A stretch of 64,000 bases of DNA from Arabidopsis thaliana. Lineage: Eukaryota > Streptophyta > Magnoliopsida > Brassicales > Brassicaceae. The position numbers and the translations under genes are program-made. The stretch is taken from NCBI RefSeq assembly GCF_000001735.4, contig NC_003075.7:3473001-3537000 (forward strand), given 5' to 3'. This document shows positions 23,314 through 34,659 of this stretch, one piece after another. Under the pieces are notes generated by a model. It saw only the letters and a list, made by a program, of their open reading frames with translations. It was not told the origin of the DNA and searched no databases. How positions within the stretch are numbered: the first letter of the stretch is position 1; each line of letters opens with the position of its first letter.

Positions 23314-25042
23314 TGATAAATAGGTTTTTAAGATCAATGAATCCTAAAGCACTATCATGTCGTTGTAGTATTTTAGGTGTAAATCCAAATGGGTGTGATG
23401 CAAATAAATGAGATGTGATCAGAAGTCACGAAGTCAAGTGAAGCAATAACAGTTTTGGGGTTTCTAACAGTCCTAAGCGAACATGCAGAAAACAAAAACA
23501 ATAACAGAATTACTAAATTCACTCGACCACAACAGGCTGATGCCAGAAGCAGGATGCTGTCGAGTAACAGGTCGAGTAACAGACAAGATATGAAACAGCT
23601 TATTCGACTACACAGTCTATTGCCAGACACTGGGTGTGGTCGAGTATGCTGGTCGAGTAACAGACACGAAACGAGACAACTGCACTCGACTGCACAATCT
23701 GTTGCCAGACATTGGGTGTGGTCGAGTAAGTTGGTCGAGTAATTGCAAAAACTATGAAACAGGCAATGACAACGATTAAGTGATAACGATAAAACAGAGA
23801 AATCAGATAGACAAGAAATTCCTAAGGATGGGGTAATCGAATAGAGTGGTATCCTAGCCTATTCGAATGGTTAACAAGCACAATCAAGCTATCCCTAGAC
23901 AACAGGTTCAACAACAGATCAATTCACTCCCGTGATAGAAATCCTCAAGCAAAGCTAGCCCAGACTAATTCCCATCAATGGAATCTAACTATGCAGGAAA
24001 TAAGAACAGATTGATAAAGTCAATAAACGCTCTAAACGGCCAATCCCTTGGGATAGAGACGAATATCTCAGGAACTAGTCCTGAAGGGATTCAATCAATT
24101 CTAACACTTAACCATTCTACAGACTACGGATTCCACAACTACTCTATCCCATCCTTAAGAATTCTAAGTCACTACTCACACAACATGCTCAAAGACATAA
24201 ACGCAGGTAAATGATAATATTGCATAAGTGAAGAGATAAAGAATAGATGACAGGTGAAATCAAATGCGGAATCTGAATAACTTGGAAAAATCTCGAATTA
24301 CAGGTTGTAGAAGCAAAAGCGGCGCAGCTAGAGTAAAAAAGAAAATAAAACTGAAGCAAAAACTCAATGTCGACTGGATGTTTCAGGACAGAACCCTAAG
24401 ACGCCCAATAACCTAATCGCCCAATAACCTAATCGCCCAACCCATAGAGTGATAATAGGCCGAGATGGGCTTCGTGATCCGATGGAGCTCCAGGCCGCTT
24501 CCAAACACTTATTGTTCTCCTCTTCTCTTCCTTGTGCTCAGCTTGTCTGGTTGAGTGCGAATTTGAGTAGACTCCAAAGATGTGATCGAGTGCTTGGTCG
24601 AGTGATGGTATTGGTGGTGAGTGATGATACTCGACCAGGGGGTCGAGTAATATGGTGGAGTGAACGGTCAAGTGTGGTCACGTGGTATGGCGAAGTGATA
24701 CTCGACCAGGGGGTCGAGTGGCGTCATCGAGTGGCCTGAGCTGAGGTTACTCGACCACGGGGTCGAGTAGATGGGAAGAATAGCTCCAAAGTTACTCGAC
24801 CAGGGGGTCGAGTATGGTGATGGATGTACACGGCCTGGAGGTCGAGTATGTCCTCTGATTCCGACTCTCTTCTTCCACTTTGCTCGTCAACAGCTCCAAA
24901 TCAAGAATGCAATATGTATGCAAAGCTATTCTAATCATGCAAGAATGATGAGAAATGATATAAAACAATGATGAGTGATATGAAACTAGACTCAAAATGA
25001 TGATGAATGAACACTGAAAACATGCAAATTATAGACATATCA
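23314..25042 (-). mobile_element. Full-length Athila 5' LTR, minus orientation
   Basis: The only complete copy of this LTR type in the window (1729 bp). On the minus strand it runs from TGATATGTCTATAA to the TATTTATCA end. It contains, from its 3' end inward, the block shared with 17411-18400, the block shared with 11556-11850, and a private array of ACTCGACC/GGTCGAGT hairpin words (24600-24860). The TATA box present in the 11.6-kb copy is missing through a deletion near 24400. At 25042 it abuts another Athila gag, so it either inserted there or recombined. Confidence 0.85.
24600..24860. repeat. Array of hairpin-forming ACTCGACC...GGTCGAGT units in the LTR
   Basis: Four near-identical units of ACTCGACC, four to five G-rich spacer bases and GGTCGAGT occur at about 24631, 24700, 24750 and 24794, with half-sites between and after them. 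Each unit is an inverted repeat with 7-8 bp arms. Isolated versions occur in all other Athila LTRs of the window. Confidence 0.85.
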
Positions 25043-25044
25043 AA

Positions 25045-26171
25045 AAGGCTTGGACTGATTCTGTTGAGGTGGATACACTTGATCTTGGGGGTTAGCTACA
25101 TTAGTGCTTCTGTAGGAGAGGTTCGGGTTGGGCTTGTAGTTGTTGTAGCCCTTGTTGAACCCTCCTTAGTTCTGAATGTAGCAAAGCTCTTCAGTTTGAT
25201 CATTCCCCCCTTCTTGCATTTGGAAGTGCTCTTCATTAGTGATGTAGTATATCTGCTTCTACTGAGCCAACAACAGCTTGTCTAACTTTTCATTCAGAGC
25301 CTTGATATCCTTGCTCTGTTTATCCTCAGTTCCTCCAGTTCCTCTCATTGAACGATCATAGTCTTCATTGTAGCACCCATCAGATTGTGCTAGATTTTCG
25401 ACCAACTCCCAGCCTTCTACTACATTCTTGTTCAGGAATTTCCATTGGACGCAATGTCAAGTAGCATTCTGATCTTTGGTAAAGCTCCTCTTTAGAGTGT
25501 GCTCAATAATGAAGCCTTCTTGAAACCGTGATGGGGGCACTGAGTGGTGCAGCTTTTAAACCTCTCCCAAGCTTCCTAGAAAGTTTCCTTGTTTTTCTTG
25601 TTAAAACGTGAGATCTTGTTCCTCAATCTAGCGATGCGAGCATTAGAGAAGAACTTGGCAAGAAAAGCTTTCTTACAATCATCCCATGAGGTGATGGAGT
25701 CTGGGGGTAGAGTCTTCTCCCACTGGTGTGCCTTGTCTCCCAAAGAGAAGGGAAATAGTCTGAGCTTAAACATATCTTAAGTGGCACCATTGATCTTGGT
25801 AAGGCCACAGAGCCTATCAAAGCTGTCAAGATGGTCCAAGGGGTCTTCCATAGGTAGACCATGAAACTTGTTTCCTTGGATCATTGAGATGAGACCACTC
25901 TTGTTCTCAAAGTAGTTGTTCTGAACTGGTGGTGGCACTATCCCTTGTCTTTGGTGATGATTCCTTGGGTATCACCACTACCAATGTTTCTTGGTTTATC
26001 AACATTCGGTGGGTCTGGAACATCAACTGGTCTGTTCTGTTGATCCATAGCAGCTGTTCTTTGTTGATCACATGCTGCCTTTGCTTTGGTTTCTTGTAAC
26101 TCACGAGCTATTCTGTCAATTCTGTCTTTGAATAATAGTAGGTGTGCAGAACCTTTGGATCGAGTTTGCAT
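25045..26171 (-). pseudogene. Athila gag of a second subfamily, minus strand
   Basis: MQTRSKG starts at about 26171. The N-terminal Gln/Pro-rich part is followed by [24 protein letters not shown] and [22 protein letters not shown] (25576-25773). A shifted frame (25623-25862) encodes the preceding MVYLWKTPW-region residues. Downstream codons to 25045 include a linker with many Gln/Asn. This copy lacks the KSLP-stop seen in the other two gag copies (it reads TLPPDSIT). Frameshifts occur at about 25780 and 25930. It is cut on its downstream side by the LTR at 25042. Confidence 0.8.
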
Positions 26172-26298
26172 GCACAAAGATTAGTACCTGTACCACAAAA
26201 CAAGCAGACGAAATGATGAGTTAGTAACTTGATAAATGTAAAAGAACTTGATCTTAAAAGTTTCTGATATCTTGAATGTAACAATACAACAATGAATT

Positions 26299-26311
26299 GG
26301 CAACATCGCCA
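26299..26311 (-). other. Primer-binding site, second-subfamily Athila
   Basis: TGGCGATGTTGCC on the minus strand, three bases from the LTR start at 26315. It departs from TGGCGCCGTTGCC at two adjacent positions. Confidence 0.65.
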
Positions 26312-26314
26312 AAT

Positions 26315-26664
26315 TGATAAGCAGGTTTTTGATGCCTACTTATGTGCTTCATGTGTGTGATTCAGTTCAATTCCCCTAATACACACACATGTCGATGCAG
26401 CTATAGGGGGTGTCAATCCAGTCCACTGTTATTGCTAGCAATTAAGATGTGCACAGAAACAACTAAGTCAAGCCATATTATAATGATGGTGGATTTCTAG
26501 TAACAACCCTAGGTCAGGATTCAAACAAGTAAAAATGAGAACTTAAGAGCCCTACTCGATCATTGGGTCGAGTAGAACCAACCGGCAGAACTAAAATGCA
26601 ATCATCAGGGGATGCAAATAGAGGATACAAATAATAGGTAGATAAAAGTACAATCAATAGGGGA
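26315..26664 (-). mobile_element. Truncated Athila-type LTR (TGATAAG subfamily), minus orientation
   Basis: It begins TGATAAGCAGG and matches 8546-8885 and the mirrored 36080-36421 for about 350 bp, including the CAGCTATAGGGGG block and the TCGATCATTGGGTCGAG word. It stops at about 26664, where the Tat-type element sequence begins. Confidence 0.8.
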
Positions 26665-26689
26665 TTTTTCGAGCAAACATGATGCCTAG

Positions 26690-28249
26690 ACCGACTACTT
26701 TTTCTTCGTGGCTTTAGATATTATGGTTCATTTATTCGTGCCCAAGCTGATTGTTCCAATTTTTAATTATGTTCTTACTTTATTGCAGATCGCCCAATTC
26801 GATTGCTCGAGCCGTGTCCTGAAGATCTTATCTCGTGTCATCAAGAGTTATCGGCCCGGAAGTGCCTTTGGACAAAGCATTTCTCTCGAGAGCGACTTGA
26901 ACGAGCGCTTCAATTGTTTCACGGTGTTCCTTGCCCCTCCAGCTCAGAATTGTCAAATCATCAAACCCAATTTTTTGTCGACATGCAGACTAGCAAATCT
27001 ACCATAAGGGAGGTTTATGAGAGGAAGAGGCTTGCTACCGAGGAGAAGCGTGCGGCCGAGGAGAAGCATCTCGCGGTAGAGAAAATCGCTGCTGAGAGTG
27101 CGAATGTTGGTCCCAACGCGACCAGGGATTGGGAAGGTGCCCCCAAGGCTGCTGTGCCTGCCGCATCTGAGCACGCTGAAGCTGGTGACACCGGCTTGAT
27201 TTTGACAGATCCGCCGGTTGAAGCAGCTAGGCAAGCAATCATCGTGCTTCTGACCAACGACAAGGCCTCACGAACGCGTCCGCAGGTTGACGACTCCGAG
27301 GAGAAGAAGAGGAAGTAGAAGAAGAAGAAAGCAGCGAAGAGGGAGGAGAAGCCTCCTATTTTCGAGGATAAGGCTGCTTCGGCGAATCTCCGCGGGAAAT
27401 GTGCGGGTCGCCTACTTCCGTCTCCAAACACTCTACTGGAATCTAGAAAGTACGTCGAGACGGCGTAGCATTTTCTAAGGGTAAGCGTGTTACTCATTTT
27501 GGTTCTTTGGCGTGTTTTCCGAGCTGTTATTTAATGTCGATGCTTGCCTCTATGTTTTAGGACGTTGGTTCAATGAATCGGATGGTCCTGTCTTATGATC
27601 GGTCATGCGAAACAATCTGGAGGTGGTTAATAAGTTGGCTAAAGATGAGGCAAGGGCGAAAGAGGCCGAGCAAGCGAGAGATGCGGCGATCTCCGAGGTT
27701 GCCATCAAGAGAGAGGCCTTTGTCAACAAGGAGAATGCCATCAAGATGGCCAAGCGCAACCTTAAGATGGACTCCGAGGTTGTTCGTTGCAGACGACTGT
27801 TTGCCGAGGCGAGAGGACTTAGGGAAAGCGAAGTGGCTCGGGCTACGCAAACGGCGAGGCGAGAAACTTCGGAGGCCTTCACCGCCAGGCTCAAGATGGC
27901 TGAGGAGAAGATGTCGCTCTTCGAGGATGCTAACAACCAATTCATGTATTTGTCCCAAGCGTGGGCTAATGCACAATTGATCAAGGCGCTGGAAGACGGT
28001 GGATCTTTGGCGACCGAGAAAAAACAAGTCGAGGACTCGCCCAAGGATTTCGCCAATGCCGAGGTGAACCTTGTTCGTCTCACATCTAAGCTGAAGGAAG
28101 TGCTCAAAGCCCCTGCGCCCGAACCGGCTCCTCTAAGCCCCAAAGGTCATAGATCGGTCGAGACTCTTGCGAATGAGGTGGGAGTCACCGATCAGATCGG
28201 GTCGTACTTGCCCGCTGCTGGGACTCTCCCGACTGAACAGCATGAGTAG
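26690..28249 (+). pseudogene. Extra ORF of a Tat-lineage gypsy element, antisense to its pol
   Basis: Plus-strand gene with intron-like gaps. An acceptor (TTATTGCAG) lies at about 26789. The exon 26790-27318 encodes EPCPEDLISCHQELSARK, then a coiled-coil stretch (REVYERKRLATEEKRAAEEKH). A stop interrupts a lysine-rich run at 27316. The exon continues to about 27478 with RLLPSPNTLLESRKYVETA. A second acceptor (TTTTAG) lies at about 27560, then MNRMVLSYDRS. After a frame change at 27605 comes a long Ala/Glu/Arg-rich coiled coil and a Pro-rich tail ending at 28249. It resembles the plant family called putative gypsy-type transposon (PF04195-like), which often accompanies gypsy elements. The neighbouring pol is on the minus strand. 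Confidence 0.65.
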
Positions 28250-28967
28250 ATATCCATGGTAGGACGGCTTCATCTTAAGACTTTGTGCCTAGACGTCTTT
28301 ATCCGTATTTCTGTAGAACATATGCATGGATGGCTTTATCCACTTTTCTTTAAGAACTTGGTTTTGCTTCTTAGACCCCAATGTGTTTTATTAGTTTGAT
28401 TTTTTGTAATCTAACCGGGTTGTAGTTGCTTTGCTAACTCCGAACAGTTCATTGGTTAGAGCCACTATGAATGAACTGAGCTTAAGTTTTTTTGTGAAAA
28501 TCATTTCAGTTGTGACCCGATTCTACTCACCCTTGGACGAGCGTTTAGCAACGAGCTGGGGTACCAGTGTTAAGATTTAACCGGGTTTTCTGAAGATAGA
28601 ATGAGGTTTTGCGTAAAGTATTTCCGGCAAGTTCTAACTCGAAAATTTATATAGCGCGTTGTAGCCAAGGCGGCGTAAAAGATACTCGTTGTAATATAAA
28701 ATTATAAAAAGTAGAACTTTTATTTATGCCGAAATAGGTAAAGAACTTACAAGACAAATAAAAGTGGGAGTATGGATATACGGACCCACTCCCCCGTTTT
28801 TTATGGGAGGGGGGGGTAGCTGAACTCCACCAGAGACGAGCTGCCTACTTACCCTTTTCAGGGATCAAGCCACCTCATAGTTCAAGTTTATGCTTTTCAG
28901 ATCTAGTTGTAGTATCTCCTGAGTTCGTAGACATCGGGTCGGACAACTTTAGAGATAAGGTACGGTC
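28250..28967 (-). pseudogene. End of Tat pol and 3' non-coding region
   Basis: On the minus strand 28967 to about 28870 continues the integrase frame from the other side of the inserted LTR (PYLISKVVRPDVYEL), then reaches a stop. The remaining 600 bp are non-coding on both strands. They contain a nine-base G run (28808-28816) and lie between the convergent ends of pol and the antisense ORF. Confidence 0.7.
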
Positions 28968-30977
28968 TGTAACGCCCCCGAATTGCCCTATGGCCGGACA
29001 AGCCACAGGTGACCCAATTACGCTACTGTGAAGATGATCGATCACAACTTAGTAGAGGTTCCAGATGAATCCGGTTCCTTAACCAAATTATAATCGACCC
29101 TCCTCCCACTAGGAACACCACTTAGGCTTGCCAACCCTCGTGATATTGACTAGGTCTTATATCACTAAACACTCGGCTGCCTTTAAGAAAACACTTTATA
29201 CATAGTATATAGCTTATACTTGGCAAAGATTTACCCAAGAATATATCTTTATATCAGATCCTCGTTAAAATTTACATAATAACAAGTAATTTTGCAGAAG
29301 CGACGTAAATCATCCTAGTTCCGGCATTTCATAGTGTTCGTCTCCCCGCTATGGTCATCCCACTAAGGTTACCTGTAAGACAAGTAGAATCATGAGTAAT
29401 CTAACATTACTCAGTGAGTTGGGTCTATGCACAAATAAATCTCTAGGGGTTAAGCAACTTAATAGGTAAACGTATCCATCAGGGATCACAGAGTACATAA
29501 TAAACGAATTATCATATACTTATAATAATACTAGAATATGCAGCCAATCTAGAAAAATGAATGAACCTTGGGCCCAGCATACTGCCAACCTTACCAAAAA
29601 GGTGCACCACAACATCAGCACAAACTCCCGCATACGTGTATACATGTTCTCCACACGTATGCTACCACACACACGTACGTGCACACCCACACCACACGTA
29701 CGTGCACACCCACACCACACGTACGTACACAACTGTGAACACCCGAGCTATAGCCACAAAGGCTTATAACCGGAACATCACTTTAATGCATCGTCATGCA
29801 TTACCCAGCATACGCTCCGAGTCTTGTGCCATCATGTAAGTGACCACTCAGGATCAAAACTTACTAACATACCACTTAGACACAATAACCACATGCAGTA
29901 CTATATATATAAGTAGTTTATTATACCCAAACAAGTATAGACAATCAAACACCAAATAACGTAATATATATGCATAATATAGCAAGGATTTACTCGCAAC
30001 CTCATAGCATATCTCATATAAGTATAACCACCTAACAAGGTAAGTAAGCCCTCGAATCATATCTCAATCATCAAGTAAACTTAATTAAGTCCATGTTCAT
30101 TTAACCTAGTCATGCACCAGTCCGTTTCATTCCTTAGTAATAGTATTATCAAGTTCGTCGAATGCCCATATTCACTTTAAGATTCAAGTTCTAACTTAAG
30201 CTGAATTCCGATTAGTTAAGTCTAAGTGAGTAAGCATGCATATAATCTAAAGACTAGCTCTAGAAAACATACAAACAAACACACAATTCGACCACAACTT
30301 ACGGATTCGATAGCTTGGAAAGTTTTCTGGGTCTTGGGTAGAACTTCTCGAGTACGGTAGACGATTCCTTACCCACGGTCAAGTTTTCTCGACCACAGGC
30401 GATGATTCTCTGGTCTCGGACAGAGTTTCCTTGTTCAAGGGCAAACTTTACTGAATTCGGGCAAGCTTTCTCGGTTTCGGACGAGTTAACGATCGGACAG
30501 CCTTACAGTCTCTCTCTCTTGCCTTCAAAAATAAATTTGGGTGAAGAAAGCTCTATTTATAGCCCGCCCAAGGTCGGCCAGACTGCACCGCCCGCTGCGA
30601 CATGTCCGGACAGCTGCCGCGCCCACAGGCGACAAGTGTCTTCGGACGATGGCGTGGTGACAGGTGTCACTCCACCGTCCCACCAACTTCGGCTCCAATG
30701 CTCAGCTGACTTCGGCTCTAAGGTTGGTAACTTGAGCCACAAGGCACCGCGAGTGAGGTGTCCTACTCATGTCGGTTCCACGGCCGGCGGGGCAATCTTC
30801 ACCGCGGCATGCCCATATTTGCCCATTTATGCCCATTCTTAACCATTCATGCCCATTCCTGCCCTTTGATGTTTTGGCACCGTTTGGGCACACGCGGTCA
30901 ATCGGCATTGCAATCGGGCAAAACTTTTTTCATTCAATCCTTTGGTCGTGCCCGATGTCCTTATGCGGGTCACTACA
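28968..30977 (-). mobile_element. Solo LTR inserted in the integrase of the Tat element
   Basis: A 2010-bp LTR. On the minus strand it runs TGTAGTGACCC to GGGGGCGTTACA. Target duplications CGGTC are perfect (28963-28967, 30978-30982). Removing it with one duplication rejoins the integrase frame (WKGP to PYLISKVV). TATAAATA on the minus strand (about 30553-30560) gives the direction. No internal region is present. A shadow frame at 30402-30842 is inside the LTR and is not a gene. Confidence 0.92.
29645..29731. repeat. GTACGTGCACACCCACAC tandem repeat in the solo LTR
   Basis: About three copies of a 23-24 bp unit containing CACACGTACGTGCACACC. It is an alternating purine-pyrimidine stretch with many ACGTAC words. 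Confidence 0.8.
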
Positions 30978-32889
30978 CGGTCCTTTCCAGTTTACCCCTA
31001 GCTTTCCAGCGTTTGGCTCGTCAGTATTTTGAAATACTTTGCGGAGAAACCGATCTCCTTCATGGAATTTCTGTTGCTGGACATTCGAATTGTAGTACCG
31101 AGCCGTTTCATTCTGGTAATTCTGTATTTGCACCAGAGCTGAATCTCTCCGTTCATCGATCAGATCTAATTCGTCAAGTATACACTGATTTTTGTATGGC
31201 TCATGTTGGGGGGATAAGATCCGATGCAGACTTGGCATTTCCATCTCGGCTGGAATGATACATTCCGTGCCATAGACTAGTGCGAATGGATTGTCTCCCG
31301 TGGCTCGACGAGGTGTTGTTTGGTGCGACCACACTACTCGTTCAAGTTCGTCGGCCCATAACCCTTTCTTGGCGTTGAGCCATTTTTTCAAACTGTCAAG
31401 AATCGTTTTGTTTGCAGCCTCGGCTTGGCCATTCCCCTGGGGATATCGCGGTGTTGATTTGCTTAATCGGATTCCCCACTTATCGCAAAAGCCTTGGAAA
31501 CGTGTCGAAATGAACTACGAGCCGTTGTCCGTGATGATTTCGTAAGGGATCCCGTGGCGCCATAGAATGTGCTTCCAAACGAAGTTTTCGACTTGAGCGT
31601 CTTTGATGCTGGCATACGCTGAAACCTCTATCCATTTAGAGAAGTAATCAGTCAAGACGAGGACCAGTTTCTTCTATCTCGAGGCGTGCATAGGACCGAT
31701 GATGTCCATCGACCAACGCATGAACGGATATTGCGAGGCGATCGAAGAAAGAAGCTCGGCTGGTTGATGGATCATGGGCGCGTGTCTTTGGCATTTTTCG
31801 CATTCTTTGATTATCATCGGCCAGAAAAATCTGTGGCGTTTTATCTACGGCTCTTCCTCAGGAATGATTTCCACATGAGCTTCCGTGGATTTCTTTCATA
31901 ACTTTGCGAGCTGCTTCTTTTTCTATGTTTCTCTTCAACCAAAATGAAACGAGGGCACTTTCCCCTCGGATATATAACTTCTGATGGGCTTTATCCACTC
32001 TAAATCACAACCCAAGTCTGAGCTGTTGTTCGACTCTGAGGCAATCCGCGACATTCTGCACGGGAAAGGCGTGTTCCTCTTTGTCGAGCTCGATGCTAGG
32101 CTACTCGATAAACTCGACTGGGATGACCCTCCTCAGGTTTGGGTCGGATGTCGAATTGCTTCGCCAGACTGTGTATGTGGGCTAGATAAGCTTCCATTCT
32201 TTCGTCTCGAGCCGTGTATTCACCGTTGAACTGATTTGCGAGGAGCTTAGAATCGCAATAAGCCCATATTTTAGCAATCTTCAGCCCTCGAGCTAAATTA
32301 AGCCATGCTACGAGTGCTTCGTTTTCGGCCACGTTGTTGGTTGCCTCGAAATTTAGTTTGAAAGATTGCTCAAGAACCTCGCATATGGGTGAAGTGAGAC
32401 AGATGCCCATGCCCGAACCTTGTTTTGATGATGACTCGTCCACGTACAGGAGCCAAATCGTGTCGAGCGGATTCTCTCGAGCTTCTTTTGTAGGTAGTTC
32501 GACGATAAAGTCGGCTAGGACTTGGGACTTTGCGCATGTTTTGTTTTGATATTTGATATCGTACTCACTGAGTTTGATTGCCCATTTAGCCAGTCGACCG
32601 GATTGGCTCAGACTATGCAGGATAGCGCGGAGCGGCATGGATCCCATTACCACTATGGAGTGTGATTGGAAATAGGATCACAGTTTCCAAGCTGACAATA
32701 CGACTGCTAAGGCAGCTTTTCCATTTGCGGATAGCGAGATTTTGTGCCGGTTAATGTTTGTGAGACGTAAAAGATCGGCTTTTGTTTGTCTCTGTCCTCC
32801 CGGACTAAAACTCCAATGACCGCAGTATCGGATACGATTACATACAAATAGAGTGGTTCTCCGATTACAGGTTTCGGGAGGATCGGTGG
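30978..32889 (-). pseudogene. Tat-lineage gypsy pol: reverse transcriptase tail, two RNase H regions, integrase
   Basis: Minus strand. At the right end are the end of reverse transcriptase and its RNase H (GEPLYLYVIVSDTAVIGVLVRE region). At 32096-32653 is a second RNase H with D in LYVDESSSKQGSG, E in NVAENEALVAW and D in IWAYCDSKLLANQ. Such a second, archaeal-like RNase H is a hallmark of the Tat lineage. Integrase follows: zinc-binding [18 protein letters not shown], core D in SMDIIGPM, D in ITDNGS and E in NGQAEA, then KKWLNAKKGLWADEL and the GNWKGP-type end. A stop follows ITDNGS (about 31516) and another follows GPMHASR, with further breaks elsewhere. The pol is split by solo LTRs at both ends and is dead. 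Confidence 0.88.
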
Positions 32890-34659
32890 TGTAACACCCC
32901 CGAACCGTCCTAGGACTAAGGAACGAATCCGGAAGCGTCACGTATGGTTGGCGACCGCCCGCAGACGAATCCAGCCAAAGATCACCCAAGGCCAGGCCCG
33001 ACTGTAGAAGACCGCCCCTCGCGACCACGAGACTTAGAGGCTTTGCAACCCGTACCGCGACCGCGAGTTGGGATTAGTCCGGACTAGACTAATGAGAGGA
33101 TACACGAGAGTTTTAAGAATACCGATTCTTATTCATATGTAATGTATTGATATACATTACCAAATACAAATATAGGTTTTGGGTATAAAAGCCAAGCTCA
33201 ACCGAGTCGTAAATACTATGATACAAAGATATCATTTTACAAAGGCAATGAAAACTACACCGGCTTCCCTAACATCCATGCTTAAACTAAGGTTTCTAAC
33301 TAAGGTTACCTACAAAAGAGAGTGGGGGGGGAATGAGCGCTAATCGCCCAGCAAGTCCTAGCTCCCTCTAACAGACAATAATTTCCCAACCCAAAACCCA
33401 AAATAACAAGCAACATGCGGAAGTATAACAATATTGAAAGCATAACCTCAAGCAATCAATAAAATAAACAATCAAGCTGGTTACCATGAGTACGTCGACT
33501 ACATGGAACCACATGCAACACGCAATCAAACATAACTAGAAACTTACCTTAATTCGGCTGAACGGTTTAGACTCGATCCAATCCTAATCCTAATCAGCTT
33601 CTAATCGCCTAACTAATCTACTTTGCAGAGCCTCAGCAGTACCAGACTCTCAACTCTCACTCACGGACTTTTCAGAGAGATTTTAGTGCGTTTGGTGTGA
33701 ATGAGAAAGAATGAGGCGGAATGACTATTTATAGGGGTGGTGGGGCGGTTTGGGATGCACGAGGTGGCGAGATAGGCTCAATCGAGCTTATCCGTAACTC
33801 TATCCAAAAACCCGCGGATAGACTTGATTGACCTTATCCGTACGCGGATAAACTCGGACGATCTTATCTATATGGAACGGATAGACATGAACGAACTTAT
33901 CCACAAGTCGATCCTTATCCGCTTCCATACTTATCCAAAATTCATACTTATCCACACTCGTTCTTATCCGTACCTCGTCCCTATCCACTCACGTCCCTAT
34001 CCACTTTCGTCCCTATCTGTTCTCGTTCCTATCCACAACCATACTTATCCAAATCTCATCTCTATCCGATTTTGCTCTTATCTAAAATAATACCTATCTG
34101 CCCATGACTCTACTAGGCCACTAATTCTAACTAGCTGCTTACACAACAAAAGCACTCTCGATCATACGCTTGGTCCGATCAATTAAAATCCCCGATCATC
34201 AGGCATGATCTACGTGATCCAAATGCCGATCGCTTGGGCACAAGTAAAGCTCGACTAACACGTAGCGGCTTGTTTGGAAAATAGTACATAAGCAGCGCCT
34301 AGTAAGGGATGAGATATTACTAAGGGCCACGGTACCGGGTGAAACATATCCCACGCACTCGGGGATATTACCATTACCAACGGTGATCATCTCATAGAAC
34401 CGTAACCACGACGGGTTCCCGCGTTCCCTCAACGCATCAACACATTAATCATAGTCAGCCAAGTCCCCGTTCCACTTGACTCACCCATCCGGTTCCCCGA
34501 CCACTTGCTCATAACTATCCCCAAAACTGCCAGACCGTTGGTCCGACGAAACAATACTCGTCCCGTAAGGACTTCTTCCGATCGTTCCGATTGTACGGCC
34601 TGCTAAATTGTCGACTAAAATTCCTTGGCCTAGTCCTAGTCCTGATCAGGGGTATTACA
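32890..34659 (-). mobile_element. Second solo LTR, inserted between reverse transcriptase and RNase H of the Tat element
   Basis: A 1770-bp LTR. On the minus strand it runs TGTAATACCCCTG to GGGGGTGTTACA. Perfect target duplications GGTGG lie at 32885-32889 and 34660-34664. TATAAATA on the minus strand (about 33730-33737) gives the direction. Its termini resemble the 28968-30977 LTR but the bodies differ, so they are related subfamilies. Removing it rejoins the reverse transcriptase frame (ELKKYLASPP). Confidence 0.92.
33835..34085. repeat. Irregular array of TTATCC/CTATCC words in the solo LTR
   Basis: About fifteen CTTATCC, CCTATCC or inverted GGATA words occur within 250 bp, spaced about 12-25 bp, in a degenerate tandem pattern. 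The array lies upstream or around the promoter of the minus-oriented LTR. Confidence 0.7.

Noticed and set aside
30402-30842. 146-codon plus-strand ORF, Ser/Pro-rich
   Set aside because: Lies inside the 28968-30977 solo LTR, antisense to its promoter, with no domain.
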